Source of the DNA: Breviolum minutum Mf 1.05b.01
Taxonomy: Eukaryota; Sar; Dinophyceae; Suessiales; Symbiodiniaceae
Assembly (NCBI GenBank): GCA_000507305.1
Contig: DF239136.1
Span: 229,065-293,064, forward strand
DNA: 64,000 nt
Direction of reading: 5' to 3'
The translations under genes and the position numbers were made by a program. How positions within the stretch are numbered: the stretch's first letter is position 1; every line of letters starts with the position of its first letter. The notes below the pieces were generated by a model. The model ran no database searches. It was given only the letters and a program-made list of their open reading frames with translations, and was not told the origin of the DNA. Shown piece after piece: positions 37,890 through 48,561 of the stretch.

Positions 37890-38580
37890 TGTTGTTGGTG
37901 TTGTTGTTTTTCGGGGGGCTGTTGGGTTGTGGGTAATTTGCTGCCTTTGCTCCTTTAGCATCCTTAAAAACCTGACATGGAAGGGATTGTGTGGTGATGA
38001 AATGTTGGGATAACCGTTGGGTGATTAGATGGGCTGATTGAAACATTGGTAACTTCCATGGGGCATGTATACCATATCAACTGGACCGGGCCCATATTTG
38101 TTCATGGGACATGTATGACAGGTTAAATTTGCTGTAAGTTGGGAAAAGACATTTCAGATGCAGATCCATCTGGGTATGCTCAATATTGTTCGATGAGTTG
38201 AAACTACAGATTCCCTAGTAAAAATTTGATTGCGTGCATGTATCATGAATAGATTACCCTTGCGCACCTCAAAGACAGTTTCTTTCAGAAAGCGTCGGGG
38301 ATGCAACTTTTGTTCGAGTTTGTTTGAGACGCTAAGTCGCTGCAGCTTAAAAGGGGTGAATTTGTTGTTGATTTGATTGGTGAGAGCTTTGACGTAACGG
38401 ATTTGGTGATGGATTAGGGCAAAACATAGTTGGCTATAGGCTATTGTTGGAAATTTACTCCAAAGCTATGGGATATGACGTATTACAACATGAGTTGTTT
38501 TTCCATATAGATATATATTTATGAAGTTCTTCCCCTCCATTTTTTGTTGTTTGAGAAAATTTGACCATACACCTCTACTA

Positions 38581-38674
38581 CTTGGTTGTTTCAAATATTT
38601 TTTATGTTCACCCCTACTTGGAGAAATGATCCAATTTGACTATTATTTTTCAAACAGGTTGAAACCACCAACCA
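38581..38674. mobile_element. Family B element, copy 4 (degenerate ends)
   Basis: Left TTGGTTGTTTCAAATATTT, core TGGAGAAATGATCCAATTTG, right GTTGAAACCACCAACCACG. The CTAG acceptor is lost. The next usable acceptor is CTGTAG at 38691, 17 nt downstream, in front of an open exon. Confidence 0.75.
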
Positions 38675-38691
38675 CGTCTAACTTACTGTAG

Positions 38692-38802
38692 ATATCTATG
38701 GATATTTGGAGATTTGGTTGTCCCAGTTGTCCCATGTTTACCGCCAATGTTCAAGGCCAATCCGGAACGCTACGCTGCGTTTTGGGGTCAACCGATACCA
38801 CG
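38692..38802 (+). CDS. Probable internal exon, unrecognised
   Basis: Acceptor TTACTGTAG, donor CCACG|GTGAAT, phase 2 at both ends. The peptide includes LWIFGDLVVPVVPCLPPMFK and ANPERYAAFWGQPIP. It is GC-rich and well bounded. It looks like part of an enzyme or membrane-associated protein; no family is assigned. Confidence 0.5.
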
Positions 38803-39559
38803 GTGAATGAGAAGAAAAACCGCTTGCGGACCGCAAGAAGTGGCCGAGGTGTCTGAAACTGGAAGGGCAGCTGTTTTGGTGATGATGTTTATATCTATGT
38901 ATACAGTGAGGATATATTTTTTAGATGTATAGATTCAAATGTTGGAGTTTGGGAAAGTTTGTCTATCTTCGGCTACTTCACGTTGATTGATGATTGATAG
39001 ATGTCCAAAAAGGAATTTCATGCTTCCAAATTTCCCGTATCTTTTAAAGTAGAGGCTGATGATGTTGACCTTGGAACTGTGGTGTATATTTTGGTAGCTG
39101 ATTTCTTATGGCTGCTTTACGATCAGGTTTCCTCTTGTGACCTCCTCTAGAACCAGTGTCTTGGGCAACGAAGACGGATGCCTCCTACAGATTTCATGAT
39201 GTGATGACAACATAGCCTTTGGGTCTTGAACTGACATAGTGTGGACTGACATAGTGTGGAAGTGTCATGAGGGTTACTAGTGTTCAAACCTCTACGTTTT
39301 TTTTTCAAAATGCCAATCACCCTTGTGTCCAATCGTGTGGTCCTGACGAGATGGCAGCTCAAAGGTTTTCGAATCCTCGGAAGGCATCTTCTTATTTTGT
39401 GTGCAGGAGAGTATTTGAGAAGGGGAATGAAAAGGGGATGTGCATCAGGATGTGTGATGTTTCTCGGTTTTTATGGTTGTTTGTGTTCGATTTCTTCAGG
39501 ACAGAACGAGAAATGCTATACGCTGTCATTGGCCATCAGACCGCTTTCCAGTCGCCTAG

Positions 39560-39640
39560 GGACATGAGCTCGTTGACAACTTCATCATGGAGAAGCTGGA
39601 TCCGGGAATGATGAACAGAGAGAAAGGGCCTTCCCAATCT
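39560..39640 (+). CDS. Probable exon, unrecognised
   Basis: After the acceptor GCCTAG the frame reads GHELVDNFIMEKLDPGMMNR and continues EKGPSQSGK. A longer GC-rich interval begins at 39499 after TTCTTCAG and is open in another frame (AVIGHQTAFQSPRDM), so the exact exon and frame are unsettled. Confidence 0.4.
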
Positions 39641-39843
39641 GGAAAATGCGTTCTTTTCATTTCGGATCGGATTTGGGTTGCTGTCCATCATTTTTCAGAT
39701 ACAATTTCCACATTTCCAGAAAATTCCCCAAAAGTCCCTCAGCTGGTGATGATATCACCAAAAAATGTTCTCACACTTTACAGTATATAATTCTATGTCA
39801 TCATCGTTGTATTCATACCAGCTTTTTCAACATCAAATATGAG

Positions 39844-40609
39844 CTGAACCCAAATTCATCGGTTCCGGACGCCGAAAGCCGGCCTTGTTTGGAAGCTCTT
39901 CAACTCGGTGCAGCGCTGGGAAACTTGCGGATCATCCAGCCCAGGGAAGTTTTTTTTGTTAACGCTGCACTTAGGTTTCGGTGGTTTTCTTGGATTACAA
40001 CAACCCCTTCATATGCGAAATGGTTGGGTAACCCTCTTATAACACTGTTGATGTGCAGCTGAGTTTCCTGCTTCTATATAGATCTGGAGACTGAATGGGA
40101 AGATAGAGTCTGAATGTAGTGATGTTGTAACCTGTTATTAGCAGTCCCTAAACAAAATGCATGGTTTCCTACATGAGCTGAAACCTTTGCGAATTCTACT
40201 AACCATCAAGTCCTTCACATCCACCCCCCATATACCGCTGTTTGGACCATTGAAGATGAAAGGATTGTGTGACATCAATATCTACCACAGCTATGTCATA
40301 CGGCACCAGCCAACTGTGGAAACCTCTAATGACTCAAGTTTCTAATCAATCTTTCCATGTTACATTTCAACAATGGCACCTTGTCGGTAGACTTCAGAAA
40401 ACCAACCAGGTGTTACTTTTTTTAGGACCTAAAAGAAGCAAACAGCTTCAATACGAGTCTGGATAGGTTGCTACACCAACCATTGAAATGGAAAATGAAC
40501 CCATTGGACCTTCCAACTTTCACGAAGCAAATACACGCCACGCTATTGGCGCGGGACGCTTGGCAAACCACGGCCTGCTTCGCCATGGCACGAGAGGACT
40601 TTTTGGGGA
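39844..40609 (+). CDS. Two phase-matched exons of an unrecognised gene
   Basis: Exon 39844-39948 (acceptor TATGAG, donor GGGAA|GTTTTT) includes SSVPDAESRPCLEALQLGAA and LGNLRIIQPRE. Exon 40467-40609 (acceptor GGATAG) includes EMENEPIGPSNFHEANTRHA and IGAGRLANHGLLRHGTRGLF. They join in phase 0. Both are much GC-richer than the surrounding introns. Exon 2 is open in another + frame as well, so the second half is less certain. No domain is recognised. Confidence 0.45.
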
Positions 40610-40968
40610 GTTTTTGGGGGTTGTGGAGTGCCAATATGGTTGAAATAAATTCATCGGTCTCATGAGAGTCTCATGGTCGTCTCATTCTCCCAGACTTTAA
40701 AGAACTTGGCAGATTTTTTTTCAGCTTTTGAGCAATAGCGGAGTGATGCCGATGATTCTGACATGATGTATTTGTATATTGATACATTTATGTATACGTA
40801 TATATATTTATATTTGTAAACACACACAGATGTGTTTTGAAACAGTTTCTCTTTGGAGTTGTTTTTTTTTGTTATCTAAACTTTGGAATTTGTGTGTAAA
40901 TGTACTGTATAACCTTGGCCTTGGAATATATCCGAAGTCTGGAGGTCTGTCCAGATTTTCGTTGGCAG

Positions 40969-41033
40969 GAGCACTTTCCACTTCCTCCCAATCTTCGTCC
41001 AAGGCCAACTTTCGTGCTGGCGGATCATGTGGG
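40969..41033 (+). CDS. Probable internal exon, frame ambiguous
   Basis: Acceptor GTTGGCAG, donor ATCAT|GTGGGT. All three + frames are open across it (for example ALSTSSQSSSKANFRAGG, or HFPLPPNLRPRPTF). The splice sites and base composition support an exon, but the frame cannot be chosen by eye. Confidence 0.4.
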
Positions 41034-41432
41034 TTTCGGATCAAAATTCTATGGGTGTTGGGGATCTGTAAATCTTAAGTCATCCCCATATCCTACAACC
41101 CCATCCTGAACCATCCTGCAGTATTCCACCTGAGAACTCCATCATCTAAGAAATTAGATGAACCACTGTGATAAATGGGAAAGACGAGTGATTGAGATTG
41201 GGAGTCTGATGATGGATAAATGATTTGCTATAGAAAAGATCAACATCTGCGTAAAACAAATAGTTGAACGCGAACAGATCTCCAGGAAGTGTCACATGTG
41301 ATTCATTTGTTCAATTTGATTTCAGAATGATTTCGGTAAACTAGAACAACATATCAGAACAAGGTATTTTCCCCAAAAGGTGTTTTCTTTGATAAGGGAA
41401 TTTACTGGTGTTTTTCCTGGGTTTTGTCTCAG

Positions 41433-41490
41433 GTTGGTGAGAGGGCCTACGAGCTTGAAGATCCAACTGGTGTTGCAGCAAATAACGCTA
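41433..41490 (+). CDS. Probable internal exon, unrecognised
   Basis: Acceptor TTTTGTCTCAG, donor GCTA|GTATGG. In phase 0 the peptide is VGERAYELEDPTGVAANNA; a second open frame reads LVRGPTSLKIQLVLQQ. Coding potential looks good, frame uncertain. Confidence 0.45.
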
Positions 41491-41885
41491 GTATGGATGG
41501 TTTTGAAATCTGGTTATACAAATTGTTGATATAAATATGTATATATATATATGATATATGAAACAGCTAAAAAATGGTAGATTCTCCATATTTTTCTGTC
41601 ATCAAGACTATTTCGCATGGCTTTCCTATTCTGACTTGCGAAATGTTTATGTTGTTCATCATGTACTTCAAAGTTGCCAAACACACCTTATTAGAGGCAG
41701 TTGAGCAATTATACTACCCAGTTATATAGGGATTATTAGATAAACAATTATAAGGATCCCTTTTTTCCCAACCAGGATTCAATGGAAAGTAAGGAACCGT
41801 TTTTTTTTCGTGGCGAAAATTGATCTCAGAAAACCAGTGAAAATCATCGTTTTATATTGGGAAAACTTGAGCCACGGAGCCGCAG

Positions 41886-42091
41886 AATTTTCTGATACCA
41901 GGCCACCCTATGGTAGTCTTCGAAGCTCTCAATCACGACCTACTCCACATCTTCAGGCCCCTCTTCTTTGGTGAGAAGTCACATAGCTGGTGGTTTCATG
42001 TTTTTTATTACTACCTGGGGAAATGATCCAATTTGTCTGATATTTTTCAAAGGGGTTGAAACCACCAACTAGTTTTGTGTGTTTTTAAGCT
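41886..42091 (+). CDS. Probable 3' end of an unrecognised gene, intron is a family B element
   Basis: Exon 41886-41989 (acceptor GAGCCGCAG) includes NFLIPGHPMVVFEALNHDLL and HIFRPLFFGEKSHS. It joins 42073-42091 across an 83-nt family B element in phase 2, giving a short tail CFVFLS before TAG. An alternative donor G|GTGAGA at 41970 is stronger by consensus, in which case the element simply lies at the start of a longer intron. Confidence 0.45.
41990..42072 (+). mobile_element. Family B element, copy 5 (possible exact 83-nt intron)
   Basis: Left AGCTGGTGGTTTCATG, core CTGGGGAAATGATCCAATTT, right GGTTGAAACCACCAACTAG. It is the shortest copy. Confidence 0.65.
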
Positions 42092-42701
42092 AGGAATCGT
42101 CCGATAGACCTATACAATCTATACTTATGAACCACATTTGAAGGTTGTTTTTTTTCGGCTATGAAACCCAAACTCCCATCAACTTAGAACCATCAACAAG
42201 CCACATAAGAGTGAGCAGGCCACCCCGGGAGGCAGGTAGAAAAGAGTTGCCTTTCATTATCCCATGCACCGATAGGTTGTCCAGTTTGTTTTTTCTCAAA
42301 CAATTTGATCCATTGTTTTTTCTCTTCATCATTTTTTAAAAAGGATTATCCATTTTTTTTCAATTAATACGTTAATAGAGTCCATTCGTTGATTTTTTTA
42401 GGTGTGATTTTCACTGTATGACATTCCCATATATTTATATACATATATACATATTGATTTAGACTTGAACATATTGAATTATTCACAACGTTACTCTTTT
42501 TTTTGATGAAAATCCAATTGGTATTCCATGCAGTTCCCATAACATCACGTATCATGTTGTTTCTTTGGAGTGACTTTTCGTAGTTACATAAGAAGCCAAT
42601 AGTATGGTCTTTACTATCAAAATTGCATGTGCCTGTTATCATTTTTACTAACATGCATTGGTGTTAAGGAACTTCCCTACCTTCCCCCCACCCTTCTCAA
42701 A

Positions 42702-42749
42702 CCCGCAGGGTTTGCAAGAGTTGAGGCGGCCGGAGATTCGACAAAACGT
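42702..42749 (+). CDS. Probable internal exon, unrecognised
   Basis: Acceptor TTCTCAAACCCGCAG after a pyrimidine-rich tract, possible donor AAGTC|GTTGTG. The peptide GLQELRRPEIRQNVMK suggests a charged helix. Another frame (GFARVEAAGDSTKRHE) is also open. Confidence 0.4.
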
Positions 42750-43090
42750 CATGAAGTCGTTGTGTTTTTGTTGATGAAGACACCTAGGTACCTCTCTTTT
42801 GTATTGAGAGAGGTGCAGTGTTTTTTTGTTAATATTTTTGATCGTTAATTTCACGGTTTTATTTTCAATGGCTGTGTTTGTATGTGTGTTGAATTGTTGT
42901 TTTGTTGCAAAAGGACATTGAATTGACGTGTAGCATATTTCTTAGAAGATGGATGATTGTAAGTGGTATACTTTGACGGGCTTCGATTTTCATGTGGATC
43001 CATATCATGATTATTGAGGCTACCTAAAAACTAACGAGCAATGTGTTTTGTTCCATATGATCATTTTCAGAAGTGTTTATTTAGATACTG

Positions 43091-43569
43091 ATGAAGATAT
43101 CGGCAGTTATTACAGCAAACCCTCCGAGAGCAGCTGTTCTTCCGACATACCATCAGGTATTTTGACCAAATCATGTCAAGACTGATTTCCTAAGATGAAA
43201 TAAACGTCAACCCGTAGATAGTGCAGTATATGATGGGTAATCAACTGACAATCCATGATAGTCCAGCTATCAATTCTTGGTCGATACTGATATACTTCCA
43301 AAAGCTTCCGCATTGCCACATATCATCATCCTATGCTATGGGCCTGTGGTACTGTTGATGGAAGGAATCGGGCTGACCAGTTGATATGGTGAATATCCCA
43401 TTGCTTACAAGGTTTTATAAATCCATGTTGCACGATTTCTTCGATCAACAGTATTATCCCACGGTATCCCCTAAAAGCTTGGTATCTATCAGATTCACCA
43501 ACAGCAGAAATTTGCCATCTTGAAGCAAGAGATGTCAAAATGGAATCTCTCATGGGGAGTTTCTTTTAA
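43091..43569 (+). CDS. Possible small complete gene (3 exons, 101 aa), one intron is a family A element
   Basis: ATG 43091, with an in-frame TAG just upstream, opens MKISAVITANPPRAAVLPTY and ends CAG|GTATTT at 43156. Exon 2 is 43227-43348 (acceptor AGTGCAG; MMGNQLTIHDSPAINSWSIL). Exon 3 is 43452-43569 (AWYLSDSPTAEICHLEARDV), stop TAA 43567-43569. Phases are 0 and 2 and the total is 102 codons. The last intron equals a family A element exactly. No family is recognised. The exons are fairly AT-rich, so chance openness is possible. Confidence 0.45.
43349..43451 (+). mobile_element. Family A introner, copy 4 (exact 103-nt intron)
   Basis: Left GTACTGTTGATGGAAGGAAT, core GACCAGTTGATATGG, then ATATCCCATTGCTTACAAGG, right CACGATTTCTTCGATCAACAG. 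A flanking G plus the element's TA makes the GTACTG donor; CAACAG is the acceptor. The exons on both sides are open and in phase. Confidence 0.65.
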
Positions 43570-43719
43570 GATCTTTTATACGTATGTATCCCATATTAAA
43601 GTCGATCAAGATGTCTTTTTGATGCATCTCAAGCTGGCAGGTCGAGTGAAGAGGCGAACGGGAGCCGGCAAACCATTCATTTGGTGACGTTTGGCTCGCC
43701 TGTGTTTTTGTTTGCTGTG

Positions 43720-44070
43720 GTTTGTTGTTGGTGTTGTTTGTGGTTTCTTCTCGTTTGTGTTTTTGTTTGTGGTTGATTGTACTTGCGGTTGTTGTTGTTC
43801 GTTCGTTTGTTTGTGTTTTTGTTGTTTTGCTTGGTTGTTTGATGTTGTTTGTTTGTTTGTTTGTTTGTTTGCTTGCTTGTTTGTTTGTTTGCTTGCTTGC
43901 TTGCTTGGTTGGTTGTTTGTTTGTTTGTTTGTTTGTTTGTCTGTTCGTTTGCTTGTTTTTTTTGTGTTGTGTGTTTGTTTGCTTGTTTGGTTTTGTGTTT
44001 GCTTGCTTGTTTGGTTGTTTGTTTGTCGTTTGTTTGTTTCTTTGGTTGGTTGGTTGGTTCAATTTCTTTT
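43720..44070. repeat. (GTTT/GCTT)n and related TG-rich satellite
   Basis: Degenerate tandem GTTT and GCTT units. Long Cys/Leu/Val/Phe or Asn/Lys/Gln/Thr frames on both strands are repeat artefacts. Confidence 0.85.
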
Positions 44071-44274
44071 GTTTTTTTGTTTGTTGTTGTTCTACAGTAT
44101 CAATTTGTTGCGTAAGTTTTATTGGAAATATGATATATGTCTATGAACATACGAATTGAGAATGATCAACATACTGCACCTGTGATTGTTGAGCTCAACG
44201 ACTTGTTAGCTTCATTTGATGACAAACATGAACTCATGAGTCATGGTTGACACAATACTGAACAATCTTCGCAG

Positions 44275-44374
44275 CACCGTTCCCTTTTGAGGAGCGTGGC
44301 TACCCTGTCGTTGCTGCAGGACAGATTTTGGAAGTTCCTTCCTCCCTGGATATCTTCTGTGCTCATGATTAGCC
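44275..44374 (+). CDS. Possible exon, frame ambiguous
   Basis: Begins after AATCTTCGCAG. Two + frames are open: APFPFEERGYPVVAAGQILE continuing to a TAG at 44374, or HRSLLRSVATLSLLQDRFWK. The minus strand is open too. The composition is exon-like. Confidence 0.35.
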
Positions 44375-44599
44375 GATGATGTACTGAGCTTCTCCAAGTC
44401 ATACGTCAATGGCATTATCATGAAAGTGCGCTTTTTGCTTTTTACATACAACTTTTGTGTATACATGATGTAGCAATTATATGATGACATATTATCATGT
44501 ATATCATACTTAAGTTGATATAATATATATGTATATATATATATATATGTTGAGTTCATCAGTTTGTTGCGAGTGCTTGTGTTTTGTGTGTGTGTAAAG

Positions 44600-44758
44600 A
44601 GTAGATTTGCTGCTGCGACCTCAGACCAGCAAACCAGCAACGTTCAGCAGGACGACCTCAAAATGGATCGATCCGACAGGGTCCAGAGGTGTGATGCCTG
44701 GTGCAAACGTGAGATGGGTGGTTCCCCAAAAGTTACACTTGATCAACACGATTATTGA
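44600..44758 (+). CDS. Probable terminal exon, unrecognised
   Basis: Acceptor GTGTAAAG, then RFAAATSDQQTSNVQQDDLK and MDRSDRVQRCDAWCKREM, continuing to TGA 44756-44758 or leaving at ATGG|GTGGTT (44717). Polar and charged, with a Cys-x-x-x-Cys pair. GC-rich against AT-rich flanks. Confidence 0.5.
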   Translation, partial: SRFAAATSDQQTSNVQQDDLKMDRSDRVQRCDAWCKREMGGSPKVTLDQHDY

Positions 44759-44810
44759 TTATTGCATGAATGTTTGATAAACTATGTGTGTTTGATATGT
44801 TTTTATGTGT

Positions 44811-45047
44811 TTTTTTTGAATTATACTAGTAGGTTTTTAAAAAATCAAATATATATATATATATACTACTTTTTGATAATAGTGTAATGATAATATGTCC
44901 CAATCCTAACGNNNNNCCTATCCCTGTGTGCCTTGCCTCCCACGTACTTATTTTTTTGAATTATACTAGTAGGTTTTTAAAAAATCAAATATATATATAT
45001 ATATACATTTTTTGATAATATGTATGATAAATATGTCCCAATCCAAC
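44811..45047. repeat. Assembly gap flanked by duplicated sequence
   Basis: Five N lie at 44912-44916. About 100 bp before the gap (44811-44910) and about 100 bp after it (44951-45047) are near-identical, sharing GAATTATACTAGTAGG, TTTTTAAAAAATCAAATA, an (AT)n tract and AATATGTCCCAATCC. The most likely cause is two overlapping contig ends, or two alleles, placed side by side rather than collapsed. A true tandem duplication is less likely. Confidence 0.85.
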
Positions 45048-45143
45048 GCTGAGTTGGCGCTTGGTTGTTCGCCAAGCACCAATTACACTGCAGCGGAAAA
45101 GATGAAACATGACGCTCCTGCAAAGGACATGTCCTCGTCTTGA
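45033..45143 (+). CDS. Possible short coding exon, unrecognised
   Basis: From ATG 45033 an open frame runs 36 codons to TGA: it includes ELALGCSPSTNYTAAEKMKH and ends DAPAKDMSSS. The copy left of the N gap diverges to a stop after four codons (CAATCCTAAC against CAATCCAAC). It may be a terminal exon whose 5' part is lost in the misassembly. Confidence 0.35.
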   Translation: MSQSNAELALGCSPSTNYTAAEKMKHDAPAKDMSSS

Positions 45144-45294
45144 TTTTTGGTGCACAACGTTTTTTCCTTTTCGGAGCTGTTCTTGGAAAATGACCAACCT
45201 CCAACCCAGCAAACATATCCATTTTTTTGGCCAGACAATAATAAAAAAGACACCCCCCAAAGAAATAAACTTTAAACAATTTCATTATTGATTT

Positions 45295-45350
45295 GATTTG
45301 GATTGATTTGATTTGATTTGACTTGATTTGATTTGGATGGATTTGGATTT
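45295..45350. repeat. (TGATT)n pentanucleotide repeat
   Basis: Degenerate TTGATTTGATT tandem units immediately upstream of a probable exon. Confidence 0.8.
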
Positions 45351-45424
45351 GTTTGGATGTGGGTAACCCACAAGAACCCAAGCAAGGCAAGCACACCAAG
45401 AAGTGGTGGTTTTTTTCGTTGCAG

Positions 45425-45532
45425 CTGGAATGACTGAGGTTGGGGGAGTGACATCCTTACCCAGCAGCTCAGCTTCGACGCGCACTCCGTCTCTTCCGCG
45501 GCTCCAAAATGGATGGATGTTGTTGCGGGGGG
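45425..45532 (+). CDS. Probable internal exon, unrecognised
   Basis: Acceptor TTTTTTTCGTTGCAG, strong donor CGGGGG|GTGAGT. The peptide includes GMTEVGGVTSLPSSSASTRT and PSLPRLQNGWMLLRG. Phase 1 at both ends. Probably in the same gene as the exons at 45728-47646, but the next junction does not match in phase, so one small exon may be missing. Confidence 0.5.
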
Positions 45533-45727
45533 GTGAGTCATGATTGTTAGTGAAGATATGAGGTTGAAAACCCGGAACAACGAAAAAAACATGGTAAAAT
45601 TGGAGATGTAGAACTGGAACTTGGCATGATGATGAAGTTTTTAACTTTGGTGTCTCGTAGGTCCGAAAATCATCCACAAAACCCTGAGAGATCTCCAGTT
45701 ACTATGATTTTAACCTAGTGAACCTAG

Positions 45728-47646
45728 TGCCCTAAACCGGCATGTTGGTGTGTTCTTCCTTCCGGATGCCTTCAAGCTTCAGGTCACCCGGAAGCTTGGC
45801 ACAAGGCTGGTGGATCTAAGGTGGTGGGTTTTTAAGCACTGGTTTTTTAGTATAGGATTTGAAGGATATTCTAATGATACATGACATCAGTTACGTAAGA
45901 ATATGGTTTTTGTATTACACTACTGTAGTACATTTCTCAGATTTTGAAGCAGAAGACTGCTATTTTGTTGCTGTGGATTTGTCGACTGCTCCTTGCGAAA
46001 GGATGTATCTTTCAACTATGCAAAACTATGCAAGCATGCTATGAGCATGCTGGGGTCCATAGTAGTTTCTTTGGGGTTGTGTTGACATTTTGTGACTGGA
46101 AGGGGTGGGATGCTATGGAAATGAGATGGAAGGGTGGGAAGATGAGGTAGAAGCTGTAGTCAGATTGTTTTCATGCCCCAAGCTGACTCAACTGATCACC
46201 AAACAACTTGATCAGAGACGAAGACAGAAAAATCCAGGTCTTTCCGTGGTTACCTAAAACAACAAATCCTTAGGAATAGCTAGCCATTTACTCTGACCCT
46301 GGTGTACTCCCTAAGATTCCAATCCCGTTCAAATAGTATTGAAGATTCCAATGCCATCACAAAAGTGCAAGGCAGAATCCCATTTTTGGGTACATTTCCC
46401 TCCTTAAACTCCCATTTTGCTGAAGATCCCCATGTTTTTTTTTCTTTCGCATACGCAGGTCGACGGTGGAGTGGTGTTCATGGTCAGGTGCCATGGCTGC
46501 CAATCAACTAAAGATCAGAGAAATTTTAGAATTCCACCTTTTTTTTTGGTCGGCTCAAAGTAAGATTTTGATTTAAAGCAGAATGCAGATTTTGTTTTCC
46601 CATGTTTATTTTTTTTCAAGAGTTTAGTCTAGTTTTCATTTGCCACCTATTAATGTTCAAATTGTGTTGGGGTTTGGTCACATACCCAAAGCATGGCTTT
46701 AACCACAAAAAGGATGCATGCTTGCTCAGGCAAATAAATAGAAATACAATCTTAATTTGCTTACAGGTCTTGGGCAGTTGGGACGGGACACACGTAAACA
46801 AGAAAAACTTACAAACATTCCACATACATTTACGTATATATATATATATATGCATACACATGTGTATATATATATATATCTACATATAACTATTACATAT
46901 TGAAATATTGATTTTTGGTAATTGCGAGGTGCGGGCGACATGTTGGAGATACATTGAGACTGGTGAGGTCATGATTGGACAGAGACTTCAGAGAGCCTTT
47001 TGCATCATTGCAAGTTCTAAAACCCTCCATTGGTTCGCATAGAGGGGGTAAACACCAGTTACAAGTAGTTGGCCTATCAGGATTGCAATAAACATATTTA
47101 TATAAACCCTTATGAATCAACAGATAGAATGGTCACAATTCCGTTTCAGAAATACTCCTCACGGCTGGCTGTGACATGAGTTCCAGGAGTTCCAGGAGTC
47201 CAATTTGCAACCTGTTTTTTTTTCGGGGGCGATTTGTTTTGGGCTCTCGCCATGGGAATTTGGCGTCTAAAAGATGTCCACAACCAAAAACACCAGGTAG
47301 CTCCGCCTATCCGCCCGGAAACTTGGAGGGATGGAAAGATGGGGACAGAAGGGTAATGTCAATATTATAAGGGTGATGATGATGATGATGTTGTTGTTGT
47401 TTGTTTGTTTGTTTGTTTGTTTGTTTGTTTGTTTGTTTGTTTGTTTGTTTGTTGTTTGTTGGTGATGACGATGGTGACAACCATGCTCATTTTCAAATGC
47501 TGATGATGCCATCAATGATAGGTATCAACGCTGCATAGTGTAACATGTTTTGCCTCTATGGATCCACCAAGGTTGGCAGTGGCAACCCACGGATCGCGAA
47601 AGGCCATGGTTTAAACTCACGAAACCCTGGGCGAATGGCCGTGTAG
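45728..47646 (+). CDS. 3' part of an unrecognised gene, four phase-matched exons
   Basis: Exon 45728-45820 (acceptor GAACCTAG): ALNRHVGVFFLPDAFKLQVT, then RKLGTRLVDL. Exon 46459-46559 (acceptor CGCATACGCAG, donor AAA|GTAAGA): STVEWCSWSGAMAANQLKIR, then EILEFHLFFWSAQ. Exon 47187-47296 (acceptor GTTCCAG, donor CAG|GTAGCT): VPGVQFATCFFFGGDLFWAL, then AMGIWRLKDVHNQKHQ, with a possible membrane helix. Exon 47539-47646 (acceptor GCATAG): CNMFCLYGSTKVGSGNPRIA, ending PGRMAV and stop TAG 47644-47646. Joins are phase 2, 1 and 0, all open. Function unknown. The last exon is also open in a second frame, so the C terminus is the weakest part. Confidence 0.5.
47398..47452. repeat. (GTTT)n microsatellite
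   Basis: Tandem GTTT units next to short GAT and GTT runs, within an intron. Confidence 0.9.
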
Positions 47647-48561
47647 GTTTCTTCTTGAGTACAGCAGTCCTTGTAGTTTTTTCATTTCAGCGTTTGTTTA
47701 TTAGATTAACGTTTCGGTTCGCAATGGTAGTTCTCCAAAGTATACTATGGTCTGTACATCGTAGCAATATGTACACACAACAAACCTCAGGTAGTATGTT
47801 ACTTACACATTGATACTGACATTTATACACGTAGACATTTTTGTACAATATATTTCTATGTGCAACCACCCTGAAAAATGAAGGGAGTTGAACCTAACAA
47901 TTTAAAATGGGAAATGTGTCATCATAACGACCCAATCTCACCAGAAAAGTTCAGGAATAAAGGGACTCTCCAACAGAAAGTGAAGGTGCATAGGGTGCTT
48001 AGAGATTCCCAAGTCTTGAAATGGAATGATCCTGGTGGTCACTGTTCTTGAGAGGGGATCTCCCCAAGAAATATATACTATATGGAGATATACATGTTCA
48101 AAGGGAAAATTTGCGTACCCTTAAAAGAGTGCCCTAGCGGTTCCCAAATATTACTCCATATTGCCCTATACAACCATTACATACAGTAACCCATATATAG
48201 GTGGTATATGTTTGTATATATCTCGGGTACTCTACCAAGGGTACCCAACTTTTCCCTTCGACATGTATATAATCACATACACATTTTGGCCACCTTTCAC
48301 GTTGCTTTACTATCTTTACTGCAGCCTGACCTCATGTGGAACATGGTGGAATATTCTCAGATTCACTGAGCATGTCTTCAAATTACCACACCATGAATTG
48401 TGATTGGTATGACCTATTTTTTTTGCGAGACACCCATCATAGTTATAGTATATCCCATTATGGGATTTGTATTTATATACATGGGCTATTATATTACATC
48501 TATAAACATCTCCTGCAAATAGCACCATATCCATGATGTGTTATTCCCTTTGTTTTTCCAG

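Noticed and set aside
43550-44159. Frames of 145-170 codons on both strands
   Set aside because: They come from the GTTT/GCTT satellite and have extreme, repetitive composition.
44212-44640. Minus-strand ORF of 142 codons
   Set aside because: Runs across AT dinucleotide tracts and overlaps two better-bounded + strand exons.
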